64,000 bases of DNA from Aporrectodea caliginosa (GCA_020284085.1 JACEVL010000462.1:168723-232722); one strand, 5' to 3'. Positions 29,919 to 40,354 are shown, numbered from the stretch's first letter. The notes: generated by a model from the sequence alone, not told the origin. Translations and numbers: made by a program.

Positions 29919-31877
29919 ATGTTGGCCATGATATGTGCAATCAAACAATTTCACTGTTATCTGGCTAATTCTCCATTTACAGTTTACACCGATCATATCA
30001 GTTTGAAGTATTTGCAGTCATTAAAAATGAGTACATCTGGCAGGTTGCTGAGATGGTCGTTACAGTTACAGCAGCAGTATACGTTCGACGTTCGTTACAA
30101 AAAAGGGAAGACGAATACTAATGCAGACTCATTATCGCGACGATCATATCCAATATCCTCGGATGGTCATGATGACGCTGAGGAGCATATTTTGGCTCAG
30201 GTTGATAATGAGGTTCAACAGGTGGACTTGAATCTCATAGTGGAGGATGATTTGATTGCACCTAAGGAACCAGATGGTGACGCTTTTCTAATAGAGACAG
30301 CAAACGAACAGAATAAATGTTTGGAGTGTCAGCCTTTCATTCGTTATTTGGAGTCAGGCGAATTGCCTGAGAATGATAAGGATGCCCGAAAGTTAGTAAT
30401 CGAGATTTCTGAGTATGCTTTACACGACGGACTACTTTTTCACTATTATCAGCCTCGATCTAGAGGACCACAGAAGAGTTATATTAATCAGCTTGTGGTT
30501 CCGAAAAGTATGCGACAACGTGTTCTGAATGGTTATCACGAAGAGTGTTCTCATCCAGGATTTCACAGATGTTATCTGTCAATCAGGCGTAAATATTACT
30601 GGAGAGGGATGCACAGTGATCTGCATAGACATATCACGTCGTGCAGGCAGTGCCAAGAATGTAAATATCCCGTTCCGTTGAACAAACCACCACTGACATC
30701 ATTGCCCATTAAGCAGATTTTTGGCAGATGGCATATGGACATCCTCAAACTGCCTCAAAGCAAAGAGGGTTATAATTACATTCTTCTCTGTGTCGAATCA
30801 CTCACAAGATGGCCTGAATTTATCATGCTCAAACAACAGTCAGCTCAGGCGATTGCTGAGGCATTATATAAAGAAATTTTCACTCGTTTTGGACCACCTG
30901 AAACTTTGCTTTCGGATCGGGGAGCAAATTTTTTAAGTAAAATTGTGACTGAGTTATCCTCATTGTTTGGAGTTACAAGAATTCACACGGCTTCATATTC
31001 TCCTCGTTCTAATGGTGCGTGTGAGATTGTGAATCGATCCATATGGAAAATGTTGAGACTTCATTGTAAGAATGAAGTCGAGTGGCCTGATTTTATGCCG
31101 GCGATAATGTATGCTCTTCGTGCGACAACGAGTGCAAATCTGGGTCATAGCCCTGCATTCTTACTATTTGGAAGGGATCTTAAGTTACCTGTTGATCAAC
31201 GAATGGGTTTGTCTGACGAACCACAGACCACTAATGAGTATGTAAAGCGAATAGGTAACGCACTTGAGATGGCTAGACAAGAAGCAGTAGGGGAAACTTT
31301 GGCCCTTCAGGCTCGAAATAAGAGGACCTATGATCTTAAAACAACCGATACACATTATGCTATTGGGAGTCTTGTGTGGTTGTTTAATCCTGTTACACCG
31401 GTAGGTAAAAAACCTAAACTTTATCGGAAGTTCATTGGACCTTATTACATTACGTCTCAAATAGGTCCATATACTTACTTACTAAGACACTCTTTGACTA
31501 ACAAACTTTTGCGTCATCCTGTGAATGCGGATCGATTAAAGCCGTATGTGGATCGAAGAGATTTTATGGAGTCGGATGGAACTCCTCCTGTTGTTCCGGT
31601 TGCAGACGATTCTCAAAAGCTGATGCCTGGCACATCGCCAGACAATGTGGCATCGTCGTCGCCATGGATTGAAGCAGAGCAATTAAGCGGAATGAAATTC
31701 GTTAATAAACAAAGATTTTATCGAGTCATATTTAGGAATAAGTCTTTTAAGCCGGAATGGATTCATGAGAAGGATGTTAGTGATTGTTTGAAGAGGGAAT
31801 TTCATATCAAGCGAACTATGTCAGGAAAGGTTAGGAAACGACCAACGCCTGAGAGGTTTATGAATGCTCCACCATAA
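29919..31877 (+). CDS. Truncated Pol: RNase H C-terminus plus integrase (652 aa)
   Basis: The frame opens at the deletion junction, 15 bases after an in-frame stop at 29904. It keeps the RNase H C-terminal half (D25 in TDH, ADSLSRR near 72). The integrase has an HHCC zinc finger (HEECSHPGFH...CRQCQEC near 205-250). The core has D274, D333 and E369 with exact DD35E spacing. A GPY/F-like region (FIGPYYITSQIGPYTYLLRH) lies near 510. The C-terminal 120 aa include a YRVIFRNKSFKPEWI stretch. Upstream RNase H residues, RT, protease and gag are absent, so it cannot act alone. The remaining frame has no stops, suggesting a fairly young copy or selection on the ORF. Confidence 0.88.
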   Translation: MLAMICAIKQFHCYLANSPFTVYTDHISLKYLQSLKMSTSGRLLRWSLQLQQQYTFDVRYKKGKTNTNADSLSRRSYPISSDGHDDAEEHILAQVDNEVQQVDLNLIVEDDLIAPKEPDGDAFLIETANEQNKCLECQPFIRYLESGELPENDKDARKLVIEISEYALHDGLLFHYYQPRSRGPQKSYINQLVVPKSMRQRVLNGYHEECSHPGFHRCYLSIRRKYYWRGMHSDLHRHITSCRQCQECKYPVPLNKPPLTSLPIKQIFGRWHMDILKLPQSKEGYNYILLCVESLTRWPEFIMLKQQSAQAIAEALYKEIFTRFGPPETLLSDRGANFLSKIVTELSSLFGVTRIHTASYSPRSNGACEIVNRSIWKMLRLHCKNEVEWPDFMPAIMYALRATTSANLGHSPAFLLFGRDLKLPVDQRMGLSDEPQTTNEYVKRIGNALEMARQEAVGETLALQARNKRTYDLKTTDTHYAIGSLVWLFNPVTPVGKKPKLYRKFIGPYYITSQIGPYTYLLRHSLTNKLLRHPVNADRLKPYVDRRDFMESDGTPPVVPVADDSQKLMPGTSPDNVASSSPWIEAEQLSGMKFVNKQRFYRVIFRNKSFKPEWIHEKDVSDCLKREFHIKRTMSGKVRKRPTPERFMNAPP

Positions 31878-32780
31878 GCGTGGACGAGTTCATGAGTAAT
31901 TAGACTGGTTGCAACTGATGTTCGTTACCACTGTGGTCTCCTGAGAATGATGACATGTGTACATGTTTCAGGGAGAATATTCACCTCTTGTGATTGGATT
32001 GAAGCCTGCTATATTTTACTTTAGTGGATTATGCTGTGAAGGTCACAAGAGTGAATACTATACAGCGCATTTCATTAATATTCTAGAGATTAAGATCGGC
32101 CGATCATCTATTTACACATTTACCACAACGGGTAAATTCAGCGCTAGGAAATCGACTTCGTAGTCGTGGATAAAAATGGTACGATATGTCAGTTCGCCAA
32201 CCTGGAAGGTTTTGTTGAAGGGACTATCTAATCACTAATTGACGGGTCTTATTACAGTGCAGTGTTTTATTGGAGAAACAGAGTGACAGAAGTTAACACC
32301 ATATTGTATATATAAAGTATATCGTTTTATGACGTATTAATGTTAGCAGTTTTAATTTGTTCTTGTTAGATATATGGGACTCGGTCATTAATTTCTAGTA
32401 AAGTGTCTGATTCTGTCAGTGATCATATTGCATTTAGTCATTTTAGTTTCCTTAAGCCAGCATAACCTACCACTTTGTCCTTGTACTGACTTTGTCACCG
32501 TAGGCGGATGCATGCAGCCGGAGCAGCTCAGATTCTGCCTGTCCTGCACCTCTGCCAAATTTGTTTGGAGAGATAGCCGTGCTAGTACAGTCGATTAGTG
32601 AGCGAGAATATGCTATCATTCAACTCTTATCTTATTTTGGCAAGCTAGAGTGGTATGATTTTAAATCGTTAAACCTCTCCTCTCTGTCTTTTATTCTTAG
32701 AATTCAGTTTCACTTTCGAGGTTGCTCATGATTGAGTTGTGTAATGGGTAGGGGTGCTATAATAGTCTGGTTAATCAAAC
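31878..32780 (+). other. Spacer between integrase and env-like ORFs
   Basis: No long ORF. It lies between the integrase stop and a strong 3' splice site, as expected for sequence spliced out of an envelope mRNA. A donor was not assigned. Confidence 0.5.
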
Positions 32781-32802
32781 TTTATTTTATTTTATTATAG
32801 GA
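32781..32802 (+). promoter_or_regulatory. Candidate 3' splice site for the env-like mRNA
   Basis: A pyrimidine-rich (T-rich) tract ends in TTATTATAG at 32800, 26 bases before the env ATG. A spliced subgenomic mRNA is the usual way envelope genes of retroviruses and errantiviruses are expressed. Here it is an inference. Confidence 0.5.
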
Positions 32803-32826
32803 TGGATTCCCTGGGAATTGATTATC

Positions 32827-34899
32827 ATGGCTCTGCTCGTGATCATGAACGTTAATCTGATTTATGCGACGCCTGGAGTCGTTCTCAATCGAGGAGCTTA
32901 TGGGGTGTATTTGCACTCATTGGGTGTGTTGGAGGTCAGTACGGATGTTTGGGTTCACACCTTTGATATTGCATTGCCCAGGGTCAAATCACTGCCACCA
33001 GTGGTTGATGAACCTCTTTGTATGTTTGGAAATACTTCAACGCCAAGCAGTTGTTCTGATTACCTTAGTATGTTTACAGCAATACACAATTTACATAGGA
33101 GAGCGGAAGTTAAAATTAATAATCTGGTCGACCGTGTCCGAAATACACTTAAAGGTGAGCGAGGTAAGCGTCACAGACCACGTATTCATAAACGGGGGTG
33201 TTTGGAAGCTAATTTGCATAGTCTGTTGTTATCTGTTGAGTCACTAGTTGCAGGAAGGTTGGAGGCCACTCTTGTGCATAAGGAGGACATTCGACGCGTG
33301 CTAGTACGACTTACCAGACATTTGGAGTCTTTAAGGCTACCTGTTCGACTGCTAGTCAATGATCCTGCATACTTTTACAGAGTTAATACTCATATTGCTA
33401 CTATACAGCGCGGTTTCATTTACATTACATTGAAAATTCCTATTACAACTTTAAATTTTTCTATGGAACTCTATAAAGTCACGGTTGTAGCCAAGAGTAT
33501 TAGTGCAGACAATCAGCATGCTACGTTACTTGACCACTTACCCCGTTATTTTGCGGTTGATTCCGTCAGTCACACGTTTGCCGTCTGGGAGGTGCTTCCG
33601 TCATTACAGAGCGGTGATAATTTTCGCATTGTTGACATGAGTGACATCCAGTTGAACATCAATCCGGAAGCATGTATATTGGCCTTATATATTGATGATC
33701 CAGTTTCTGTTCAGAGGTTTTGCGCAATGCTTCTTCTTAATCAAAAGCCGTCATCATTTGTGTATTTAACATCCAATACAATAGCGATTGAAAATAGTTT
33801 ATCTGACATGACGTTGAATTGTCCTACATTACATCCTAAGCGGATCGCAGCATGCATTTCTTGTCATATTTCCATCCCTAATGAATGCACACTGATTACT
33901 GAGCAGTATATTTTCCCTGCTTCGTGCCAGGAGGCTGACCTATTTAACACGACGCATACAGTGGTGCATCAGTTTAACTTGGCTGTCATTCAACAGTTCT
34001 TTGGTCGATCGGACTGGGCTACATTGAAGGCTGATGCTACAGTGGCTGAACAAATTACACTACAGTTACCTATTTTTTTAACTCATTCAAATGCATCCAC
34101 GGCGGCTGATGAACAGTTGACTGAAGAATTTGCTAGAGCTATGCAGTCTGTCAAAGACGGGCAGGTTATATTTAAGTCAAAGGCAGACATATTTCGAGAT
34201 CAACTTGACATGTTAGGTAATACGGATTCTCCATGGTACTCTACTTCACAATCTTTTATTATACCTGTTGGATCCGTTCTGATTACTCTGCTTACTATAG
34301 TAACTATTTATTTGGTGATTAGGGTGCATCGATTGTCGGCTATTGTATTGGCGCTACCACAGGTCGTACAAGCTAATTCTATTCCACCGGTTTGGATTTT
34401 TTCACGGTCACCAACTGTTACCACATCCAGTTCCACGGTTTCATTGGGTTATGCAGAGTTTCCTTGGTTCCAGATTACGGTGATCATGTTTCTTTTGTTC
34501 ATATTTTTAAGTGGGATTGTTCGGAAATTTTGCTACTGTGGGAAATCGTCGACAGCTAAGACGGTTCGTTTAACTATGCACATATTGAACACAGAAGACA
34601 CGGTTGTGATTCCCTGGTACGAGCTGCGATATGCTTTGAATGATTATGACATCGTCGCTGTAAATGCAATTTCTCACATTAGTCTCTCGCGTCGTTGTTT
34701 GGGACGTAAATTACGGTTTCAGTGGCACATTACAGTTTTACATAAACCGTCACAAATTCGTATTTTGTTGCCGCAGTCGCTACCCATTACTTGCGGTGCA
34801 GCTAGACGACTCGAGAACATTATTGGACCGACAAAGCGTTATTCTGTTAAACTTTACATTTCTAGTTCGGAGTTCAATGTTCCACTCGCTTTACAATAA
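32827..34899 (+). CDS. Envelope-like glycoprotein of an LTR element (690 aa)
   Basis: The ATG at 32827 is chosen because it begins a signal peptide (about residues 1-14, ending LIYA). Upstream in frame there is only a non-ATG codon run. A motif WVHTFDIALPRV follows (about 39-52), then a basic furin-like site RIHKR at 119-123 before GC. A long ectodomain includes YKVTVVAK and a Cys cluster (CP...CISCH...NEC...ASCQ, about 338-366). A hydrophobic segment at about 477-500 is the likely membrane anchor. A second lies at about 545-566, and about 120 residues follow it. The layout resembles the errantivirus/baculovirus F class, but a canonical fusion peptide after the cleavage site was not recognised. 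It lies 3' of integrase, the normal env position. The ORF is intact. Confidence 0.72.
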   Translation: MALLVIMNVNLIYATPGVVLNRGAYGVYLHSLGVLEVSTDVWVHTFDIALPRVKSLPPVVDEPLCMFGNTSTPSSCSDYLSMFTAIHNLHRRAEVKINNLVDRVRNTLKGERGKRHRPRIHKRGCLEANLHSLLLSVESLVAGRLEATLVHKEDIRRVLVRLTRHLESLRLPVRLLVNDPAYFYRVNTHIATIQRGFIYITLKIPITTLNFSMELYKVTVVAKSISADNQHATLLDHLPRYFAVDSVSHTFAVWEVLPSLQSGDNFRIVDMSDIQLNINPEACILALYIDDPVSVQRFCAMLLLNQKPSSFVYLTSNTIAIENSLSDMTLNCPTLHPKRIAACISCHISIPNECTLITEQYIFPASCQEADLFNTTHTVVHQFNLAVIQQFFGRSDWATLKADATVAEQITLQLPIFLTHSNASTAADEQLTEEFARAMQSVKDGQVIFKSKADIFRDQLDMLGNTDSPWYSTSQSFIIPVGSVLITLLTIVTIYLVIRVHRLSAIVLALPQVVQANSIPPVWIFSRSPTVTTSSSTVSLGYAEFPWFQITVIMFLLFIFLSGIVRKFCYCGKSSTAKTVRLTMHILNTEDTVVIPWYELRYALNDYDIVAVNAISHISLSRRCLGRKLRFQWHITVLHKPSQIRILLPQSLPITCGAARRLENIIGPTKRYSVKLYISSSEFNVPLALQ

Positions 34900-35050
34900 T
34901 GGTTACATTATTTCTTTAGTTTTGGTTGTGATTGCTAACCGAACTTTATTGTTATCATTTAGTTTCGCGTTTGAGTACATTATTTACTGATGTCATGTTA
35001 GCTTTCTTGTGTTTATCAACATTATGGATTATGCTGATTGAGACGTACGA

Positions 35051-35408
35051 TGTTATTACGCTTTGATTGTCGCTTACTAGTTGATTTGAACTTTCATTGT
35101 TTTACTGTTATCGCGCTTGATTATTTGTTGGTTCTCCACACGCACCTGGGTTGCAAGAAAACCCGCGGCTCGGGTTTTTATTGTGACTGACCATGTAGTG
35201 TCATCATGGGAGGAGCTGGTGCATGCATGTGCGGCTGGCTGGGCTAGGCTGCCATCGTCGTTATCGTGGGAGTATTTAAGGACAGTTCCGGCAATTATCA
35301 TCAGTCGGTGCGTGTGGTGGAGTCACGAGCTCTGTGTAGCTTACATAGTGTATAATTGGTGTTTAGACAATAAAGAGTGTTACAGTAGACTTACTTACTA
35401 GACTTACA
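35051..35408 (+). repeat. LTR-like block with promoter and poly(A) signal
   Basis: GGGAGTATTTAAGGACAG is a TATA box near 35270, TCATCAGTCGGTGCG an initiator-like site and AATAAAGAGTG a poly(A) signal near 35369. The block ends CTTACTTACTAGACTTACA. TGGTACACTGGTAGTAGTAG follows at once, as a primer site might, so it could be a 5' rather than a 3' LTR. The start is approximate. Confidence 0.5.
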
Positions 35409-36173
35409 TGGTACACTGGTAGTAGTAGAACGACACTACAATTATCCAAAATTATATTTTATTACAAACGTAATGCAGCCTGACTAAGCAGTAACATTGG
35501 CACACTGCAGTATATATTTCTAAATTGGGCTGTTTATTTTTCAAAATAATAACTGACTTGAAAATAATTTATAACCGATTTGAAAAATAATCAAAATTAT
35601 ACATGTTTTTTGACAAGTTCATACTATAATATGATTATGGCAAAAAGTCGAAAAACATAGCGACCTCTAAACATAATCAAATCTTTCCAAAATTTTGCAT
35701 ACAGACTCATGTTTTCATGTGTAACAAGGGCAGCCTTGTGGAGCAATGTATTTCCAACTTTTAATTTTGTGGACCAGTCTAAAAAACATGCATACAAACA
35801 TGGATAAATGCATACGTACATACATAGAAACATGCATGCATTCGTACGTACAACGTTATTGCTAGGTTAATGGTAATTGCTTTGAGCTTTGAGATGGGTG
35901 TCTAAAATGCCAAATCAATGGTTAGTCATATTGGTAATCATGATTTCTTTAGCCCCAAGTGAGATGAGTATCAGGCACTACTTAATTAACATGCGCTAAG
36001 TAAAATACAACCCCGGAGGCAGATAAGCCCAGGTCCGGTTCCACGGGTTATGAAGGACGGGGAGAGCGTAATAATGGGTGGGGTGATACTGTTAACAGCC
36101 CTGAAAGAAAATATAATAATTATGGCGGATGGTAACCACTGGCAACCAAAAGGCGGTCATGACGTGAATGACC
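35409..36173. other. Intergenic stretch, nothing identified
   Basis: AT-rich and without a convincing ORF. It lies 3' of the CNBD2-like gene, whose poly(A) signal could be here on the minus strand, but none was fixed. Confidence 0.5.
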
Positions 36174-36496
36174 TCAGCCAATCACCACACGTGGAATGGT
36201 CTTGACCCTTGACCTCACTCTGGCGCCCTCTCTCGATTTCCGCAGACGTCGTGCCTCGCGGAACCTGGTCACGTGCTCGAGGCTCTTTTCGATCACTTCC
36301 TGTTTGTACTTGGTCCACCGGATGTCGTCCGCGTACAGTCGGCACACTTCCGGTTCGCCGGGGATCGCTTGTTCCAGTTCTTGGCGGAGTCTGCGCAGTC
36401 GATTGGGACCGAGATGCTGGACGAAGATGGAACGAGGCAGAAGCAGCAGCCGAAGAAAGGTCTTTGAGACAATGATGTAGTCAGACAGGTCCTCAC
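36174..36496 (-). CDS. CNBD2-like gene, last exon
   Basis: The acceptor TTGCTCAG opens (G)EDLSDYIIVSKTFLRLLLLP. This is the end of the CNB fold. LRRLRQELEQAIPGEPEVC, RWTKYKQEVIEKSLEHVTRF and a basic tail follow, ending in TGA at 36174. The phosphate-binding cassette lacks the usual Arg-(Thr/Ala)-Ala, so canonical cAMP/cGMP binding is doubtful. Confidence 0.7.
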
Positions 36497-36624
36497 CTGA
36501 GCAATGAACATTATAATCAGTTATTATGTAATTGTATTATTAGTATTGGAAGTTATATACCGCGGTTTGTAGAGAAACTGGTCGTCCAATTAGATGTGCA
36601 ATCGATTCGCAATCTGATGATTTC

Positions 36625-36745
36625 GTTGACTGACTGGCTGGCTGGCTGACTGGCTGACTGACTGGCTGACTGACTGACTGACTGACTGACTGACTGACTG
36701 ACCGACTGACTGAATGACCGACTGACAGACTGACTGACTGACTGA
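36625..36745 (+). repeat. (GACT)n microsatellite
   Basis: Imperfect CTGA/GACT units in the intron between exons 4 and 5. Confidence 0.9.
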
Positions 36746-36975
36746 ATCTAATTGACTTAAAGGGGAATTTTAAATGATAGTTTAATTGACAGATTTGATT
36801 TATTGAATAGAAAAAAGAATTGAAAAATAGACAGACAGAAGAAAAAACAGGCAGGCAAACATGCAGTTAGACAGACAGGCAGACGGAGTGACAGACAGAT
36901 GAGACAGATGTACGTATCCAAAGACAGAAGAATCATCATCATCATCAGCATCAGCAGCATCATCATCCTACTTAC

Positions 36976-37186
36976 CAACTCCGAAGTATGCTCCGGTGTC
37001 TAGAACGCCGACGTGTAAGTACCGCATTCGTTCTCCAGATGGCGCCAGGCCAGCTATTTCCGCCGGAGCCTTGACCTTTGCCCTGAGGTCGCCTGTGAAT
37101 GTCTTGCGCTTCTGTCTTCCACCAAGTTCCCAGGGATCAGGAGGGGTCATCGATGTTCGAGTTCCTTCGGACTGGTCCAGTGAAGA
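36976..37186 (-). CDS. CNBD2-like gene, exon 4 (second part of the CNB fold)
   Basis: It encodes a basic insert (GGRQKRKTFTGDLRAKVKAP), then MRYLHVGVLDTGAYFGVG, corresponding to the LxxGxxFGE strand and turn. The donor AGTTG|GTAAGT is strong and leaves phase 1. That matches exon 5 exactly and yields FGVGEDLSDY across the junction. The 5' border (CCCTCAG|TCTTC) is less certain. Confidence 0.7.
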
Positions 37187-37374
37187 CTGAGGGCGGCAGA
37201 GGTTCCTCCTAATGACGTCACAACTTCCGGTCACGATGAAGCGGATCAGTCGATCGTCCGTTTTATGGAGAGGGGACACGACCTTAACAACCACCCAGCA
37301 AATGCAAACAAATCCATTAAGAGCGTTATATTGAGCCCGTCCCAAGATACGTCACTTCAAGGCAATTCTGTAGC

Positions 37375-37590
37375 AGAGAGACAGAGTCTGTCTCTGACAA
37401 AGACAGACAGAGACACAGACATAGGCAGACAAAGACAGAGACAGACATACAGACAGAGACAGAGACAGAGAAAGTCAGAGAGAGACAGAGAGATAAAGAC
37501 AGAGATAGAGACAGACATAGACAGAGACAGAGATAGAGAGAGGAACAGAGAGAAAGACTCCAGACAGACAGACAGACAGACAGAAACAGA
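37375..37590 (+). repeat. GACAGA-rich simple repeat
   Basis: Imperfect ACAG/GACAGA units. ORFs through it are artefacts. Confidence 0.9.
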
Positions 37591-37724
37591 GAGTGAGGAT
37601 AGAGGAGAGATGTTGGAGAGATGTTACGGATTAACGGAACAATTAGCTGTTTAATTCATCTTACACCGACGAAATTTGCAGAGCTACAAACCCTAATAAA
37701 AAAATCGAGTAGAGATTTAAATAC

Positions 37725-37925
37725 ATAAGTTTTAAGTGTAAGGTACGGTGAGAACTGTTCAAAACACATAAGCTGTCATCTAACACCGGATAATGCGATG
37801 AACTTGTTAGACACCTTTAAAATGGATAAGCAGACGCTATATATATAAATCCCGACTGTGTTTAATTGCTAATTTGTCAAGTTCGAGTCAAGCTTCAAGA
37901 ACTGCATAGGCTTAATGCACTGGGC
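37725..37925 (+). repeat. Module B copy
   Basis: CTGTCATCTAACACCGGATAATGCGATG, a TTAGACACCTTTAAAATGG leader and GACGCTATATATATAAATCC near 37842. It is the last copy in plus orientation. GGTGAGAACTGTTCAAAA is duplicated at 37748 and 37930. Confidence 0.6.
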
Positions 37926-38179
37926 ATGGTGAGAACTGTTCAAAAATAATTTTTGAAGTAATCTAGCTGTTACCACATGAGCCTCCTTAGTTGGCTCCAA
38001 GTTTTCTTTTAAATTATACAGAAACTGTGAAAAAGTTAGCTAAAATTTAAAGCAGTCCCAGGCTAGCCCTGGGGCAGACATGGGTATACGAAGTGTTAAC
38101 GACAGTAAGTCATGTGAATTTAATTAACGATATATAATTTTTATAAATTCACGCGGATATACCAACTATTTAGCTATAA

Positions 38180-38496
38180 ACAAGGAAGCTAGTTAACTAA
38201 GATTAACAAAATTATTACATAGAATAATATAACAAGGGTTCAAAATGGTTCAATATACTTGTAGGCCTACTCTGTGTTAACACCACTGTAAGTTAAGCTG
38301 GAACTCTTAACAGAGCATGCTTCCTATAGCTTCTTCTAGAAAGCTGTGATTGTCATTAACAGCATGGGCTGTTAAGAGTTCCAGGTTAACTTGCAGTGGT
38401 TCTAACACAGAGTACACGTATTCTGAACCGCTTTGAACCCTTGTTATATTATGTCATGCAATAATTTTGTTATTCTTAGCTAACTCGCTTCCTTGT
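38180..38496. mobile_element. Foldback (long inverted repeat) element, 317 bp
   Basis: Arms of about 140 bases are inverted copies. ACAAGGAAGCTAGTTA at the left matches the complement of TAACTCGCTTCCTTGT at the right. Further in, AACAAGGGTTCAAA, CTCTGTGTTA and GGAACTCTTAACAG all recur inverted. The loop lies near 38330. No convincing target duplication was found. It is likely a MITE. Confidence 0.75.
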
Positions 38497-38529
38497 GATT
38501 AGACACCGGAGCAATAGAAGTTGTTAATT

Positions 38530-38900
38530 ACATTACATTGTATCAGTTGAGGCTCTCTTCTATCATCCAAAGCATTCCACAAGTCTACAACTCTTGCACT
38601 GAAGAATTTCTGCCCAAAGTCTGTCAGTTTCTCTACTAAATTTAACGGACATTTTTTCCTGTGTATGAATGCATCCCAACCTTGTCTATTCCAAATGTCA
38701 AAAGGACAGCATGTTGACTGCAGCTGTGCAGTGTTTCGGATTCGATTCCAGCAAATTGAGGAAGTTTGGACATAAAGATGAGGCGCGTCTGAAGGTCTTC
38801 TTCGAAGGTCGAAGCCAGAATTGAGCGGAAATCGTCCTTATCTACTCTCAGCAGTTGGGAAGTACCTTCAACAGAGAATTACTGGATTTGGCCATTTCGA
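38530..38900 (-). mobile_element. LINE C-terminal fragment
   Basis: The minus strand reads TFEEDLQTRLIFMSKLPQF, then LLTFGIDKVGMHSYTGK and LTDFGQKFFSARVVDLWNAL. The last segment fits the RxFFSxRVVxLWNxLP pattern near the end of CR1/Jockey-like RT ORFs. It is broken by frame changes. Confidence 0.55.
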
Positions 38901-39234
38901 TATTTATACGCTGTGAACGAAAAAAGATAGCTTAAATGACTACCAAATTAACGGTGTAGGCCTAACTAAACTAAACAAACAAAAACGAAACCGGTGAACT
39001 AATTCAGTGGTGACTCTATTAGCAAAGAAATATAAAATTATACAAAACTGAAACTGTGTTAACTGTTTTAATGGTGAATAAAATTATTAGCAAATAAGTA
39101 TAAAATTACAAAAACTTCTAACCGGATTATTGGATCAAATAGCTTTTATAGGTCATCTTACAGCTGCGAAAGTTGTAGAGGTACATACCCTTTTAAAAAA
39201 GAAATCGGACAGTTAAAATCTTAGATTTTAATTT

Positions 39235-39380
39235 AACTCCGCCACTAAATTCCGTCACTGTTCGCTTTCTCACAGTGCCAGTCCCAAGCCTGGATAAAGG
39301 AGGAGGGTGACGCTAATGGTGTTTGTTACCACACAGTGGTCGTTAAACAGTAAACAAGCAAGCAACTCCGCCACTCCCCT
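39235..39380 (+). repeat. A module, plus orientation
   Basis: ACAGTGCCAGTCCCAAGCCT, GGATAAAGGAGGAGGGTGAC, then GTCGTTAAACAGTAAAC, flanked on both sides by AACTCCGCCACT. Confidence 0.75.
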
Positions 39381-39417
39381 CGGAGCGCCGTTGCGGCCGT
39401 TCGAGCCACTGCCTCAG

Positions 39418-40353
39418 AAGTTCACTCGACGGCGTGGATGTCCGATGCGTGCGCCTTGCCGTGGCGAGGGGCTTCAGCCGATCCTGACATCTGGCCAGCC
39501 AGAGAAGACGAGCTTCGACCGAGTCTGACTTCTGGTCAAGCGGAGACGAGGATCGGCAAGTACGCAAGGGCAAAATTACCTCGCCGTCACCAGAACGCCC
39601 AAGCATCATCAGCATCACTCCAATCCTCAAATCACTCCATTGGTTAAAAATCCCAGAGCGAATTCACTTCAAAGTCCTATCACTAACCTACAACTCCCTA
39701 CAACACTCCCAGCCCAGATATCTTCAACGCGAACTCTTCACCATCCAGCCAACCCGTTCTACCCGATCATCCTCCGTTCTCACTCTTTCTAGACCCCCGG
39801 TCACTACATCCTATCTCAAGTTCTCCAACCGAGCAATATCCAACACTGCGCCGCGTCTCTGGAACGATCTACCTCCTGAATTCCGCACTTTTTCGGTTCC
39901 TCCACCATCATCGCCAATCATCCACCATCATCTGCCTCAGGCTCCTCTATCCATCACCCCCAAGGCTTTCCACTCGAAACTAAAGTCTCTGCTTTTCAAG
40001 AACTCTTATCCTGACTCATCTGATCCTGTACCTTAAATCCTCGACCTAAAAGACACCCGCCTTAACAGCTGCTGTGCCCTCTCTGATCCCCTGGAAACGG
40101 ACTCGGACCTCCCTCGGACTAAACTTTGGATCAACCCCTCTGATTAGACGCAGCGCTCGTGAATCCCCTGGTGCCCTGCGCTCGGCAACTCGAGTGGCGC
40201 TTTCAGTTTGTTCACTCGACGGCGTAGATGTCTGATGCGTACGCCTAGGCCTTGTCATGGCGAGGGGGGCTTCAGCCGATCCTCACATCTGGCCAAGCGG
40301 AGACGAGGATCGGCGACCAACAGCGCAAGGGTTAAAAAGAAACCTCCGCCACT
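39418..40353 (+). mobile_element. CR1-like LINE 3' fragment flanked by direct repeats
   Basis: From about 39640 to 40036 one open frame reads HWLKIPERIHFKVLSLTYNS, SNRAISNTAPRLWNDLPPEF and KAFHSKLKSLLFKNSYP, then stops. This is the C-terminal end of a CR1/L2-like ORF. GC-rich direct repeats flank it at 39418-39590 and 40207-40345 (GTTCACTCGACGGCGT, then CTTCAGCCGATCCT and GCGGAGACGAGGATCGGC). It is uncertain whether these belong to the LINE or to a host element into which it inserted. Confidence 0.7.
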
Positions 40354-40354
40354 G

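Larger units (their letters stand above)
29279..35408 (+). mobile_element. Composite, internally deleted Ty3/Gypsy-type element with env-like gene
   Basis: In order: an LTR (29279-29740), a tRNA-Leu primer site, a short leader, a junction near 29905-29918 and the RNase H-integrase ORF. A spacer, an envelope-like ORF and an LTR-like block ending near 35408 follow. Gag, protease and RT are missing. The two LTR-like blocks are not similar, and no matching 3' copy of the first LTR exists in the window. It is therefore either a recombinant of two elements or an insertion next to another. The junction falls in the RNase H domain, just before its LLAxxxAxxxF-like segment. Confidence 0.7.

Noticed and set aside
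35051..35408. Treating this block as the matching 3' LTR of 29279-29740
   Set aside because: Ends, TATA region and poly(A) region show no alignment with the upstream LTR.
36196..36511. Plus-strand frames of 60-94 codons opposite exon 5
   Set aside because: The minus strand has splice sites and an in-phase junction with exon 4. The plus frames are shadows.
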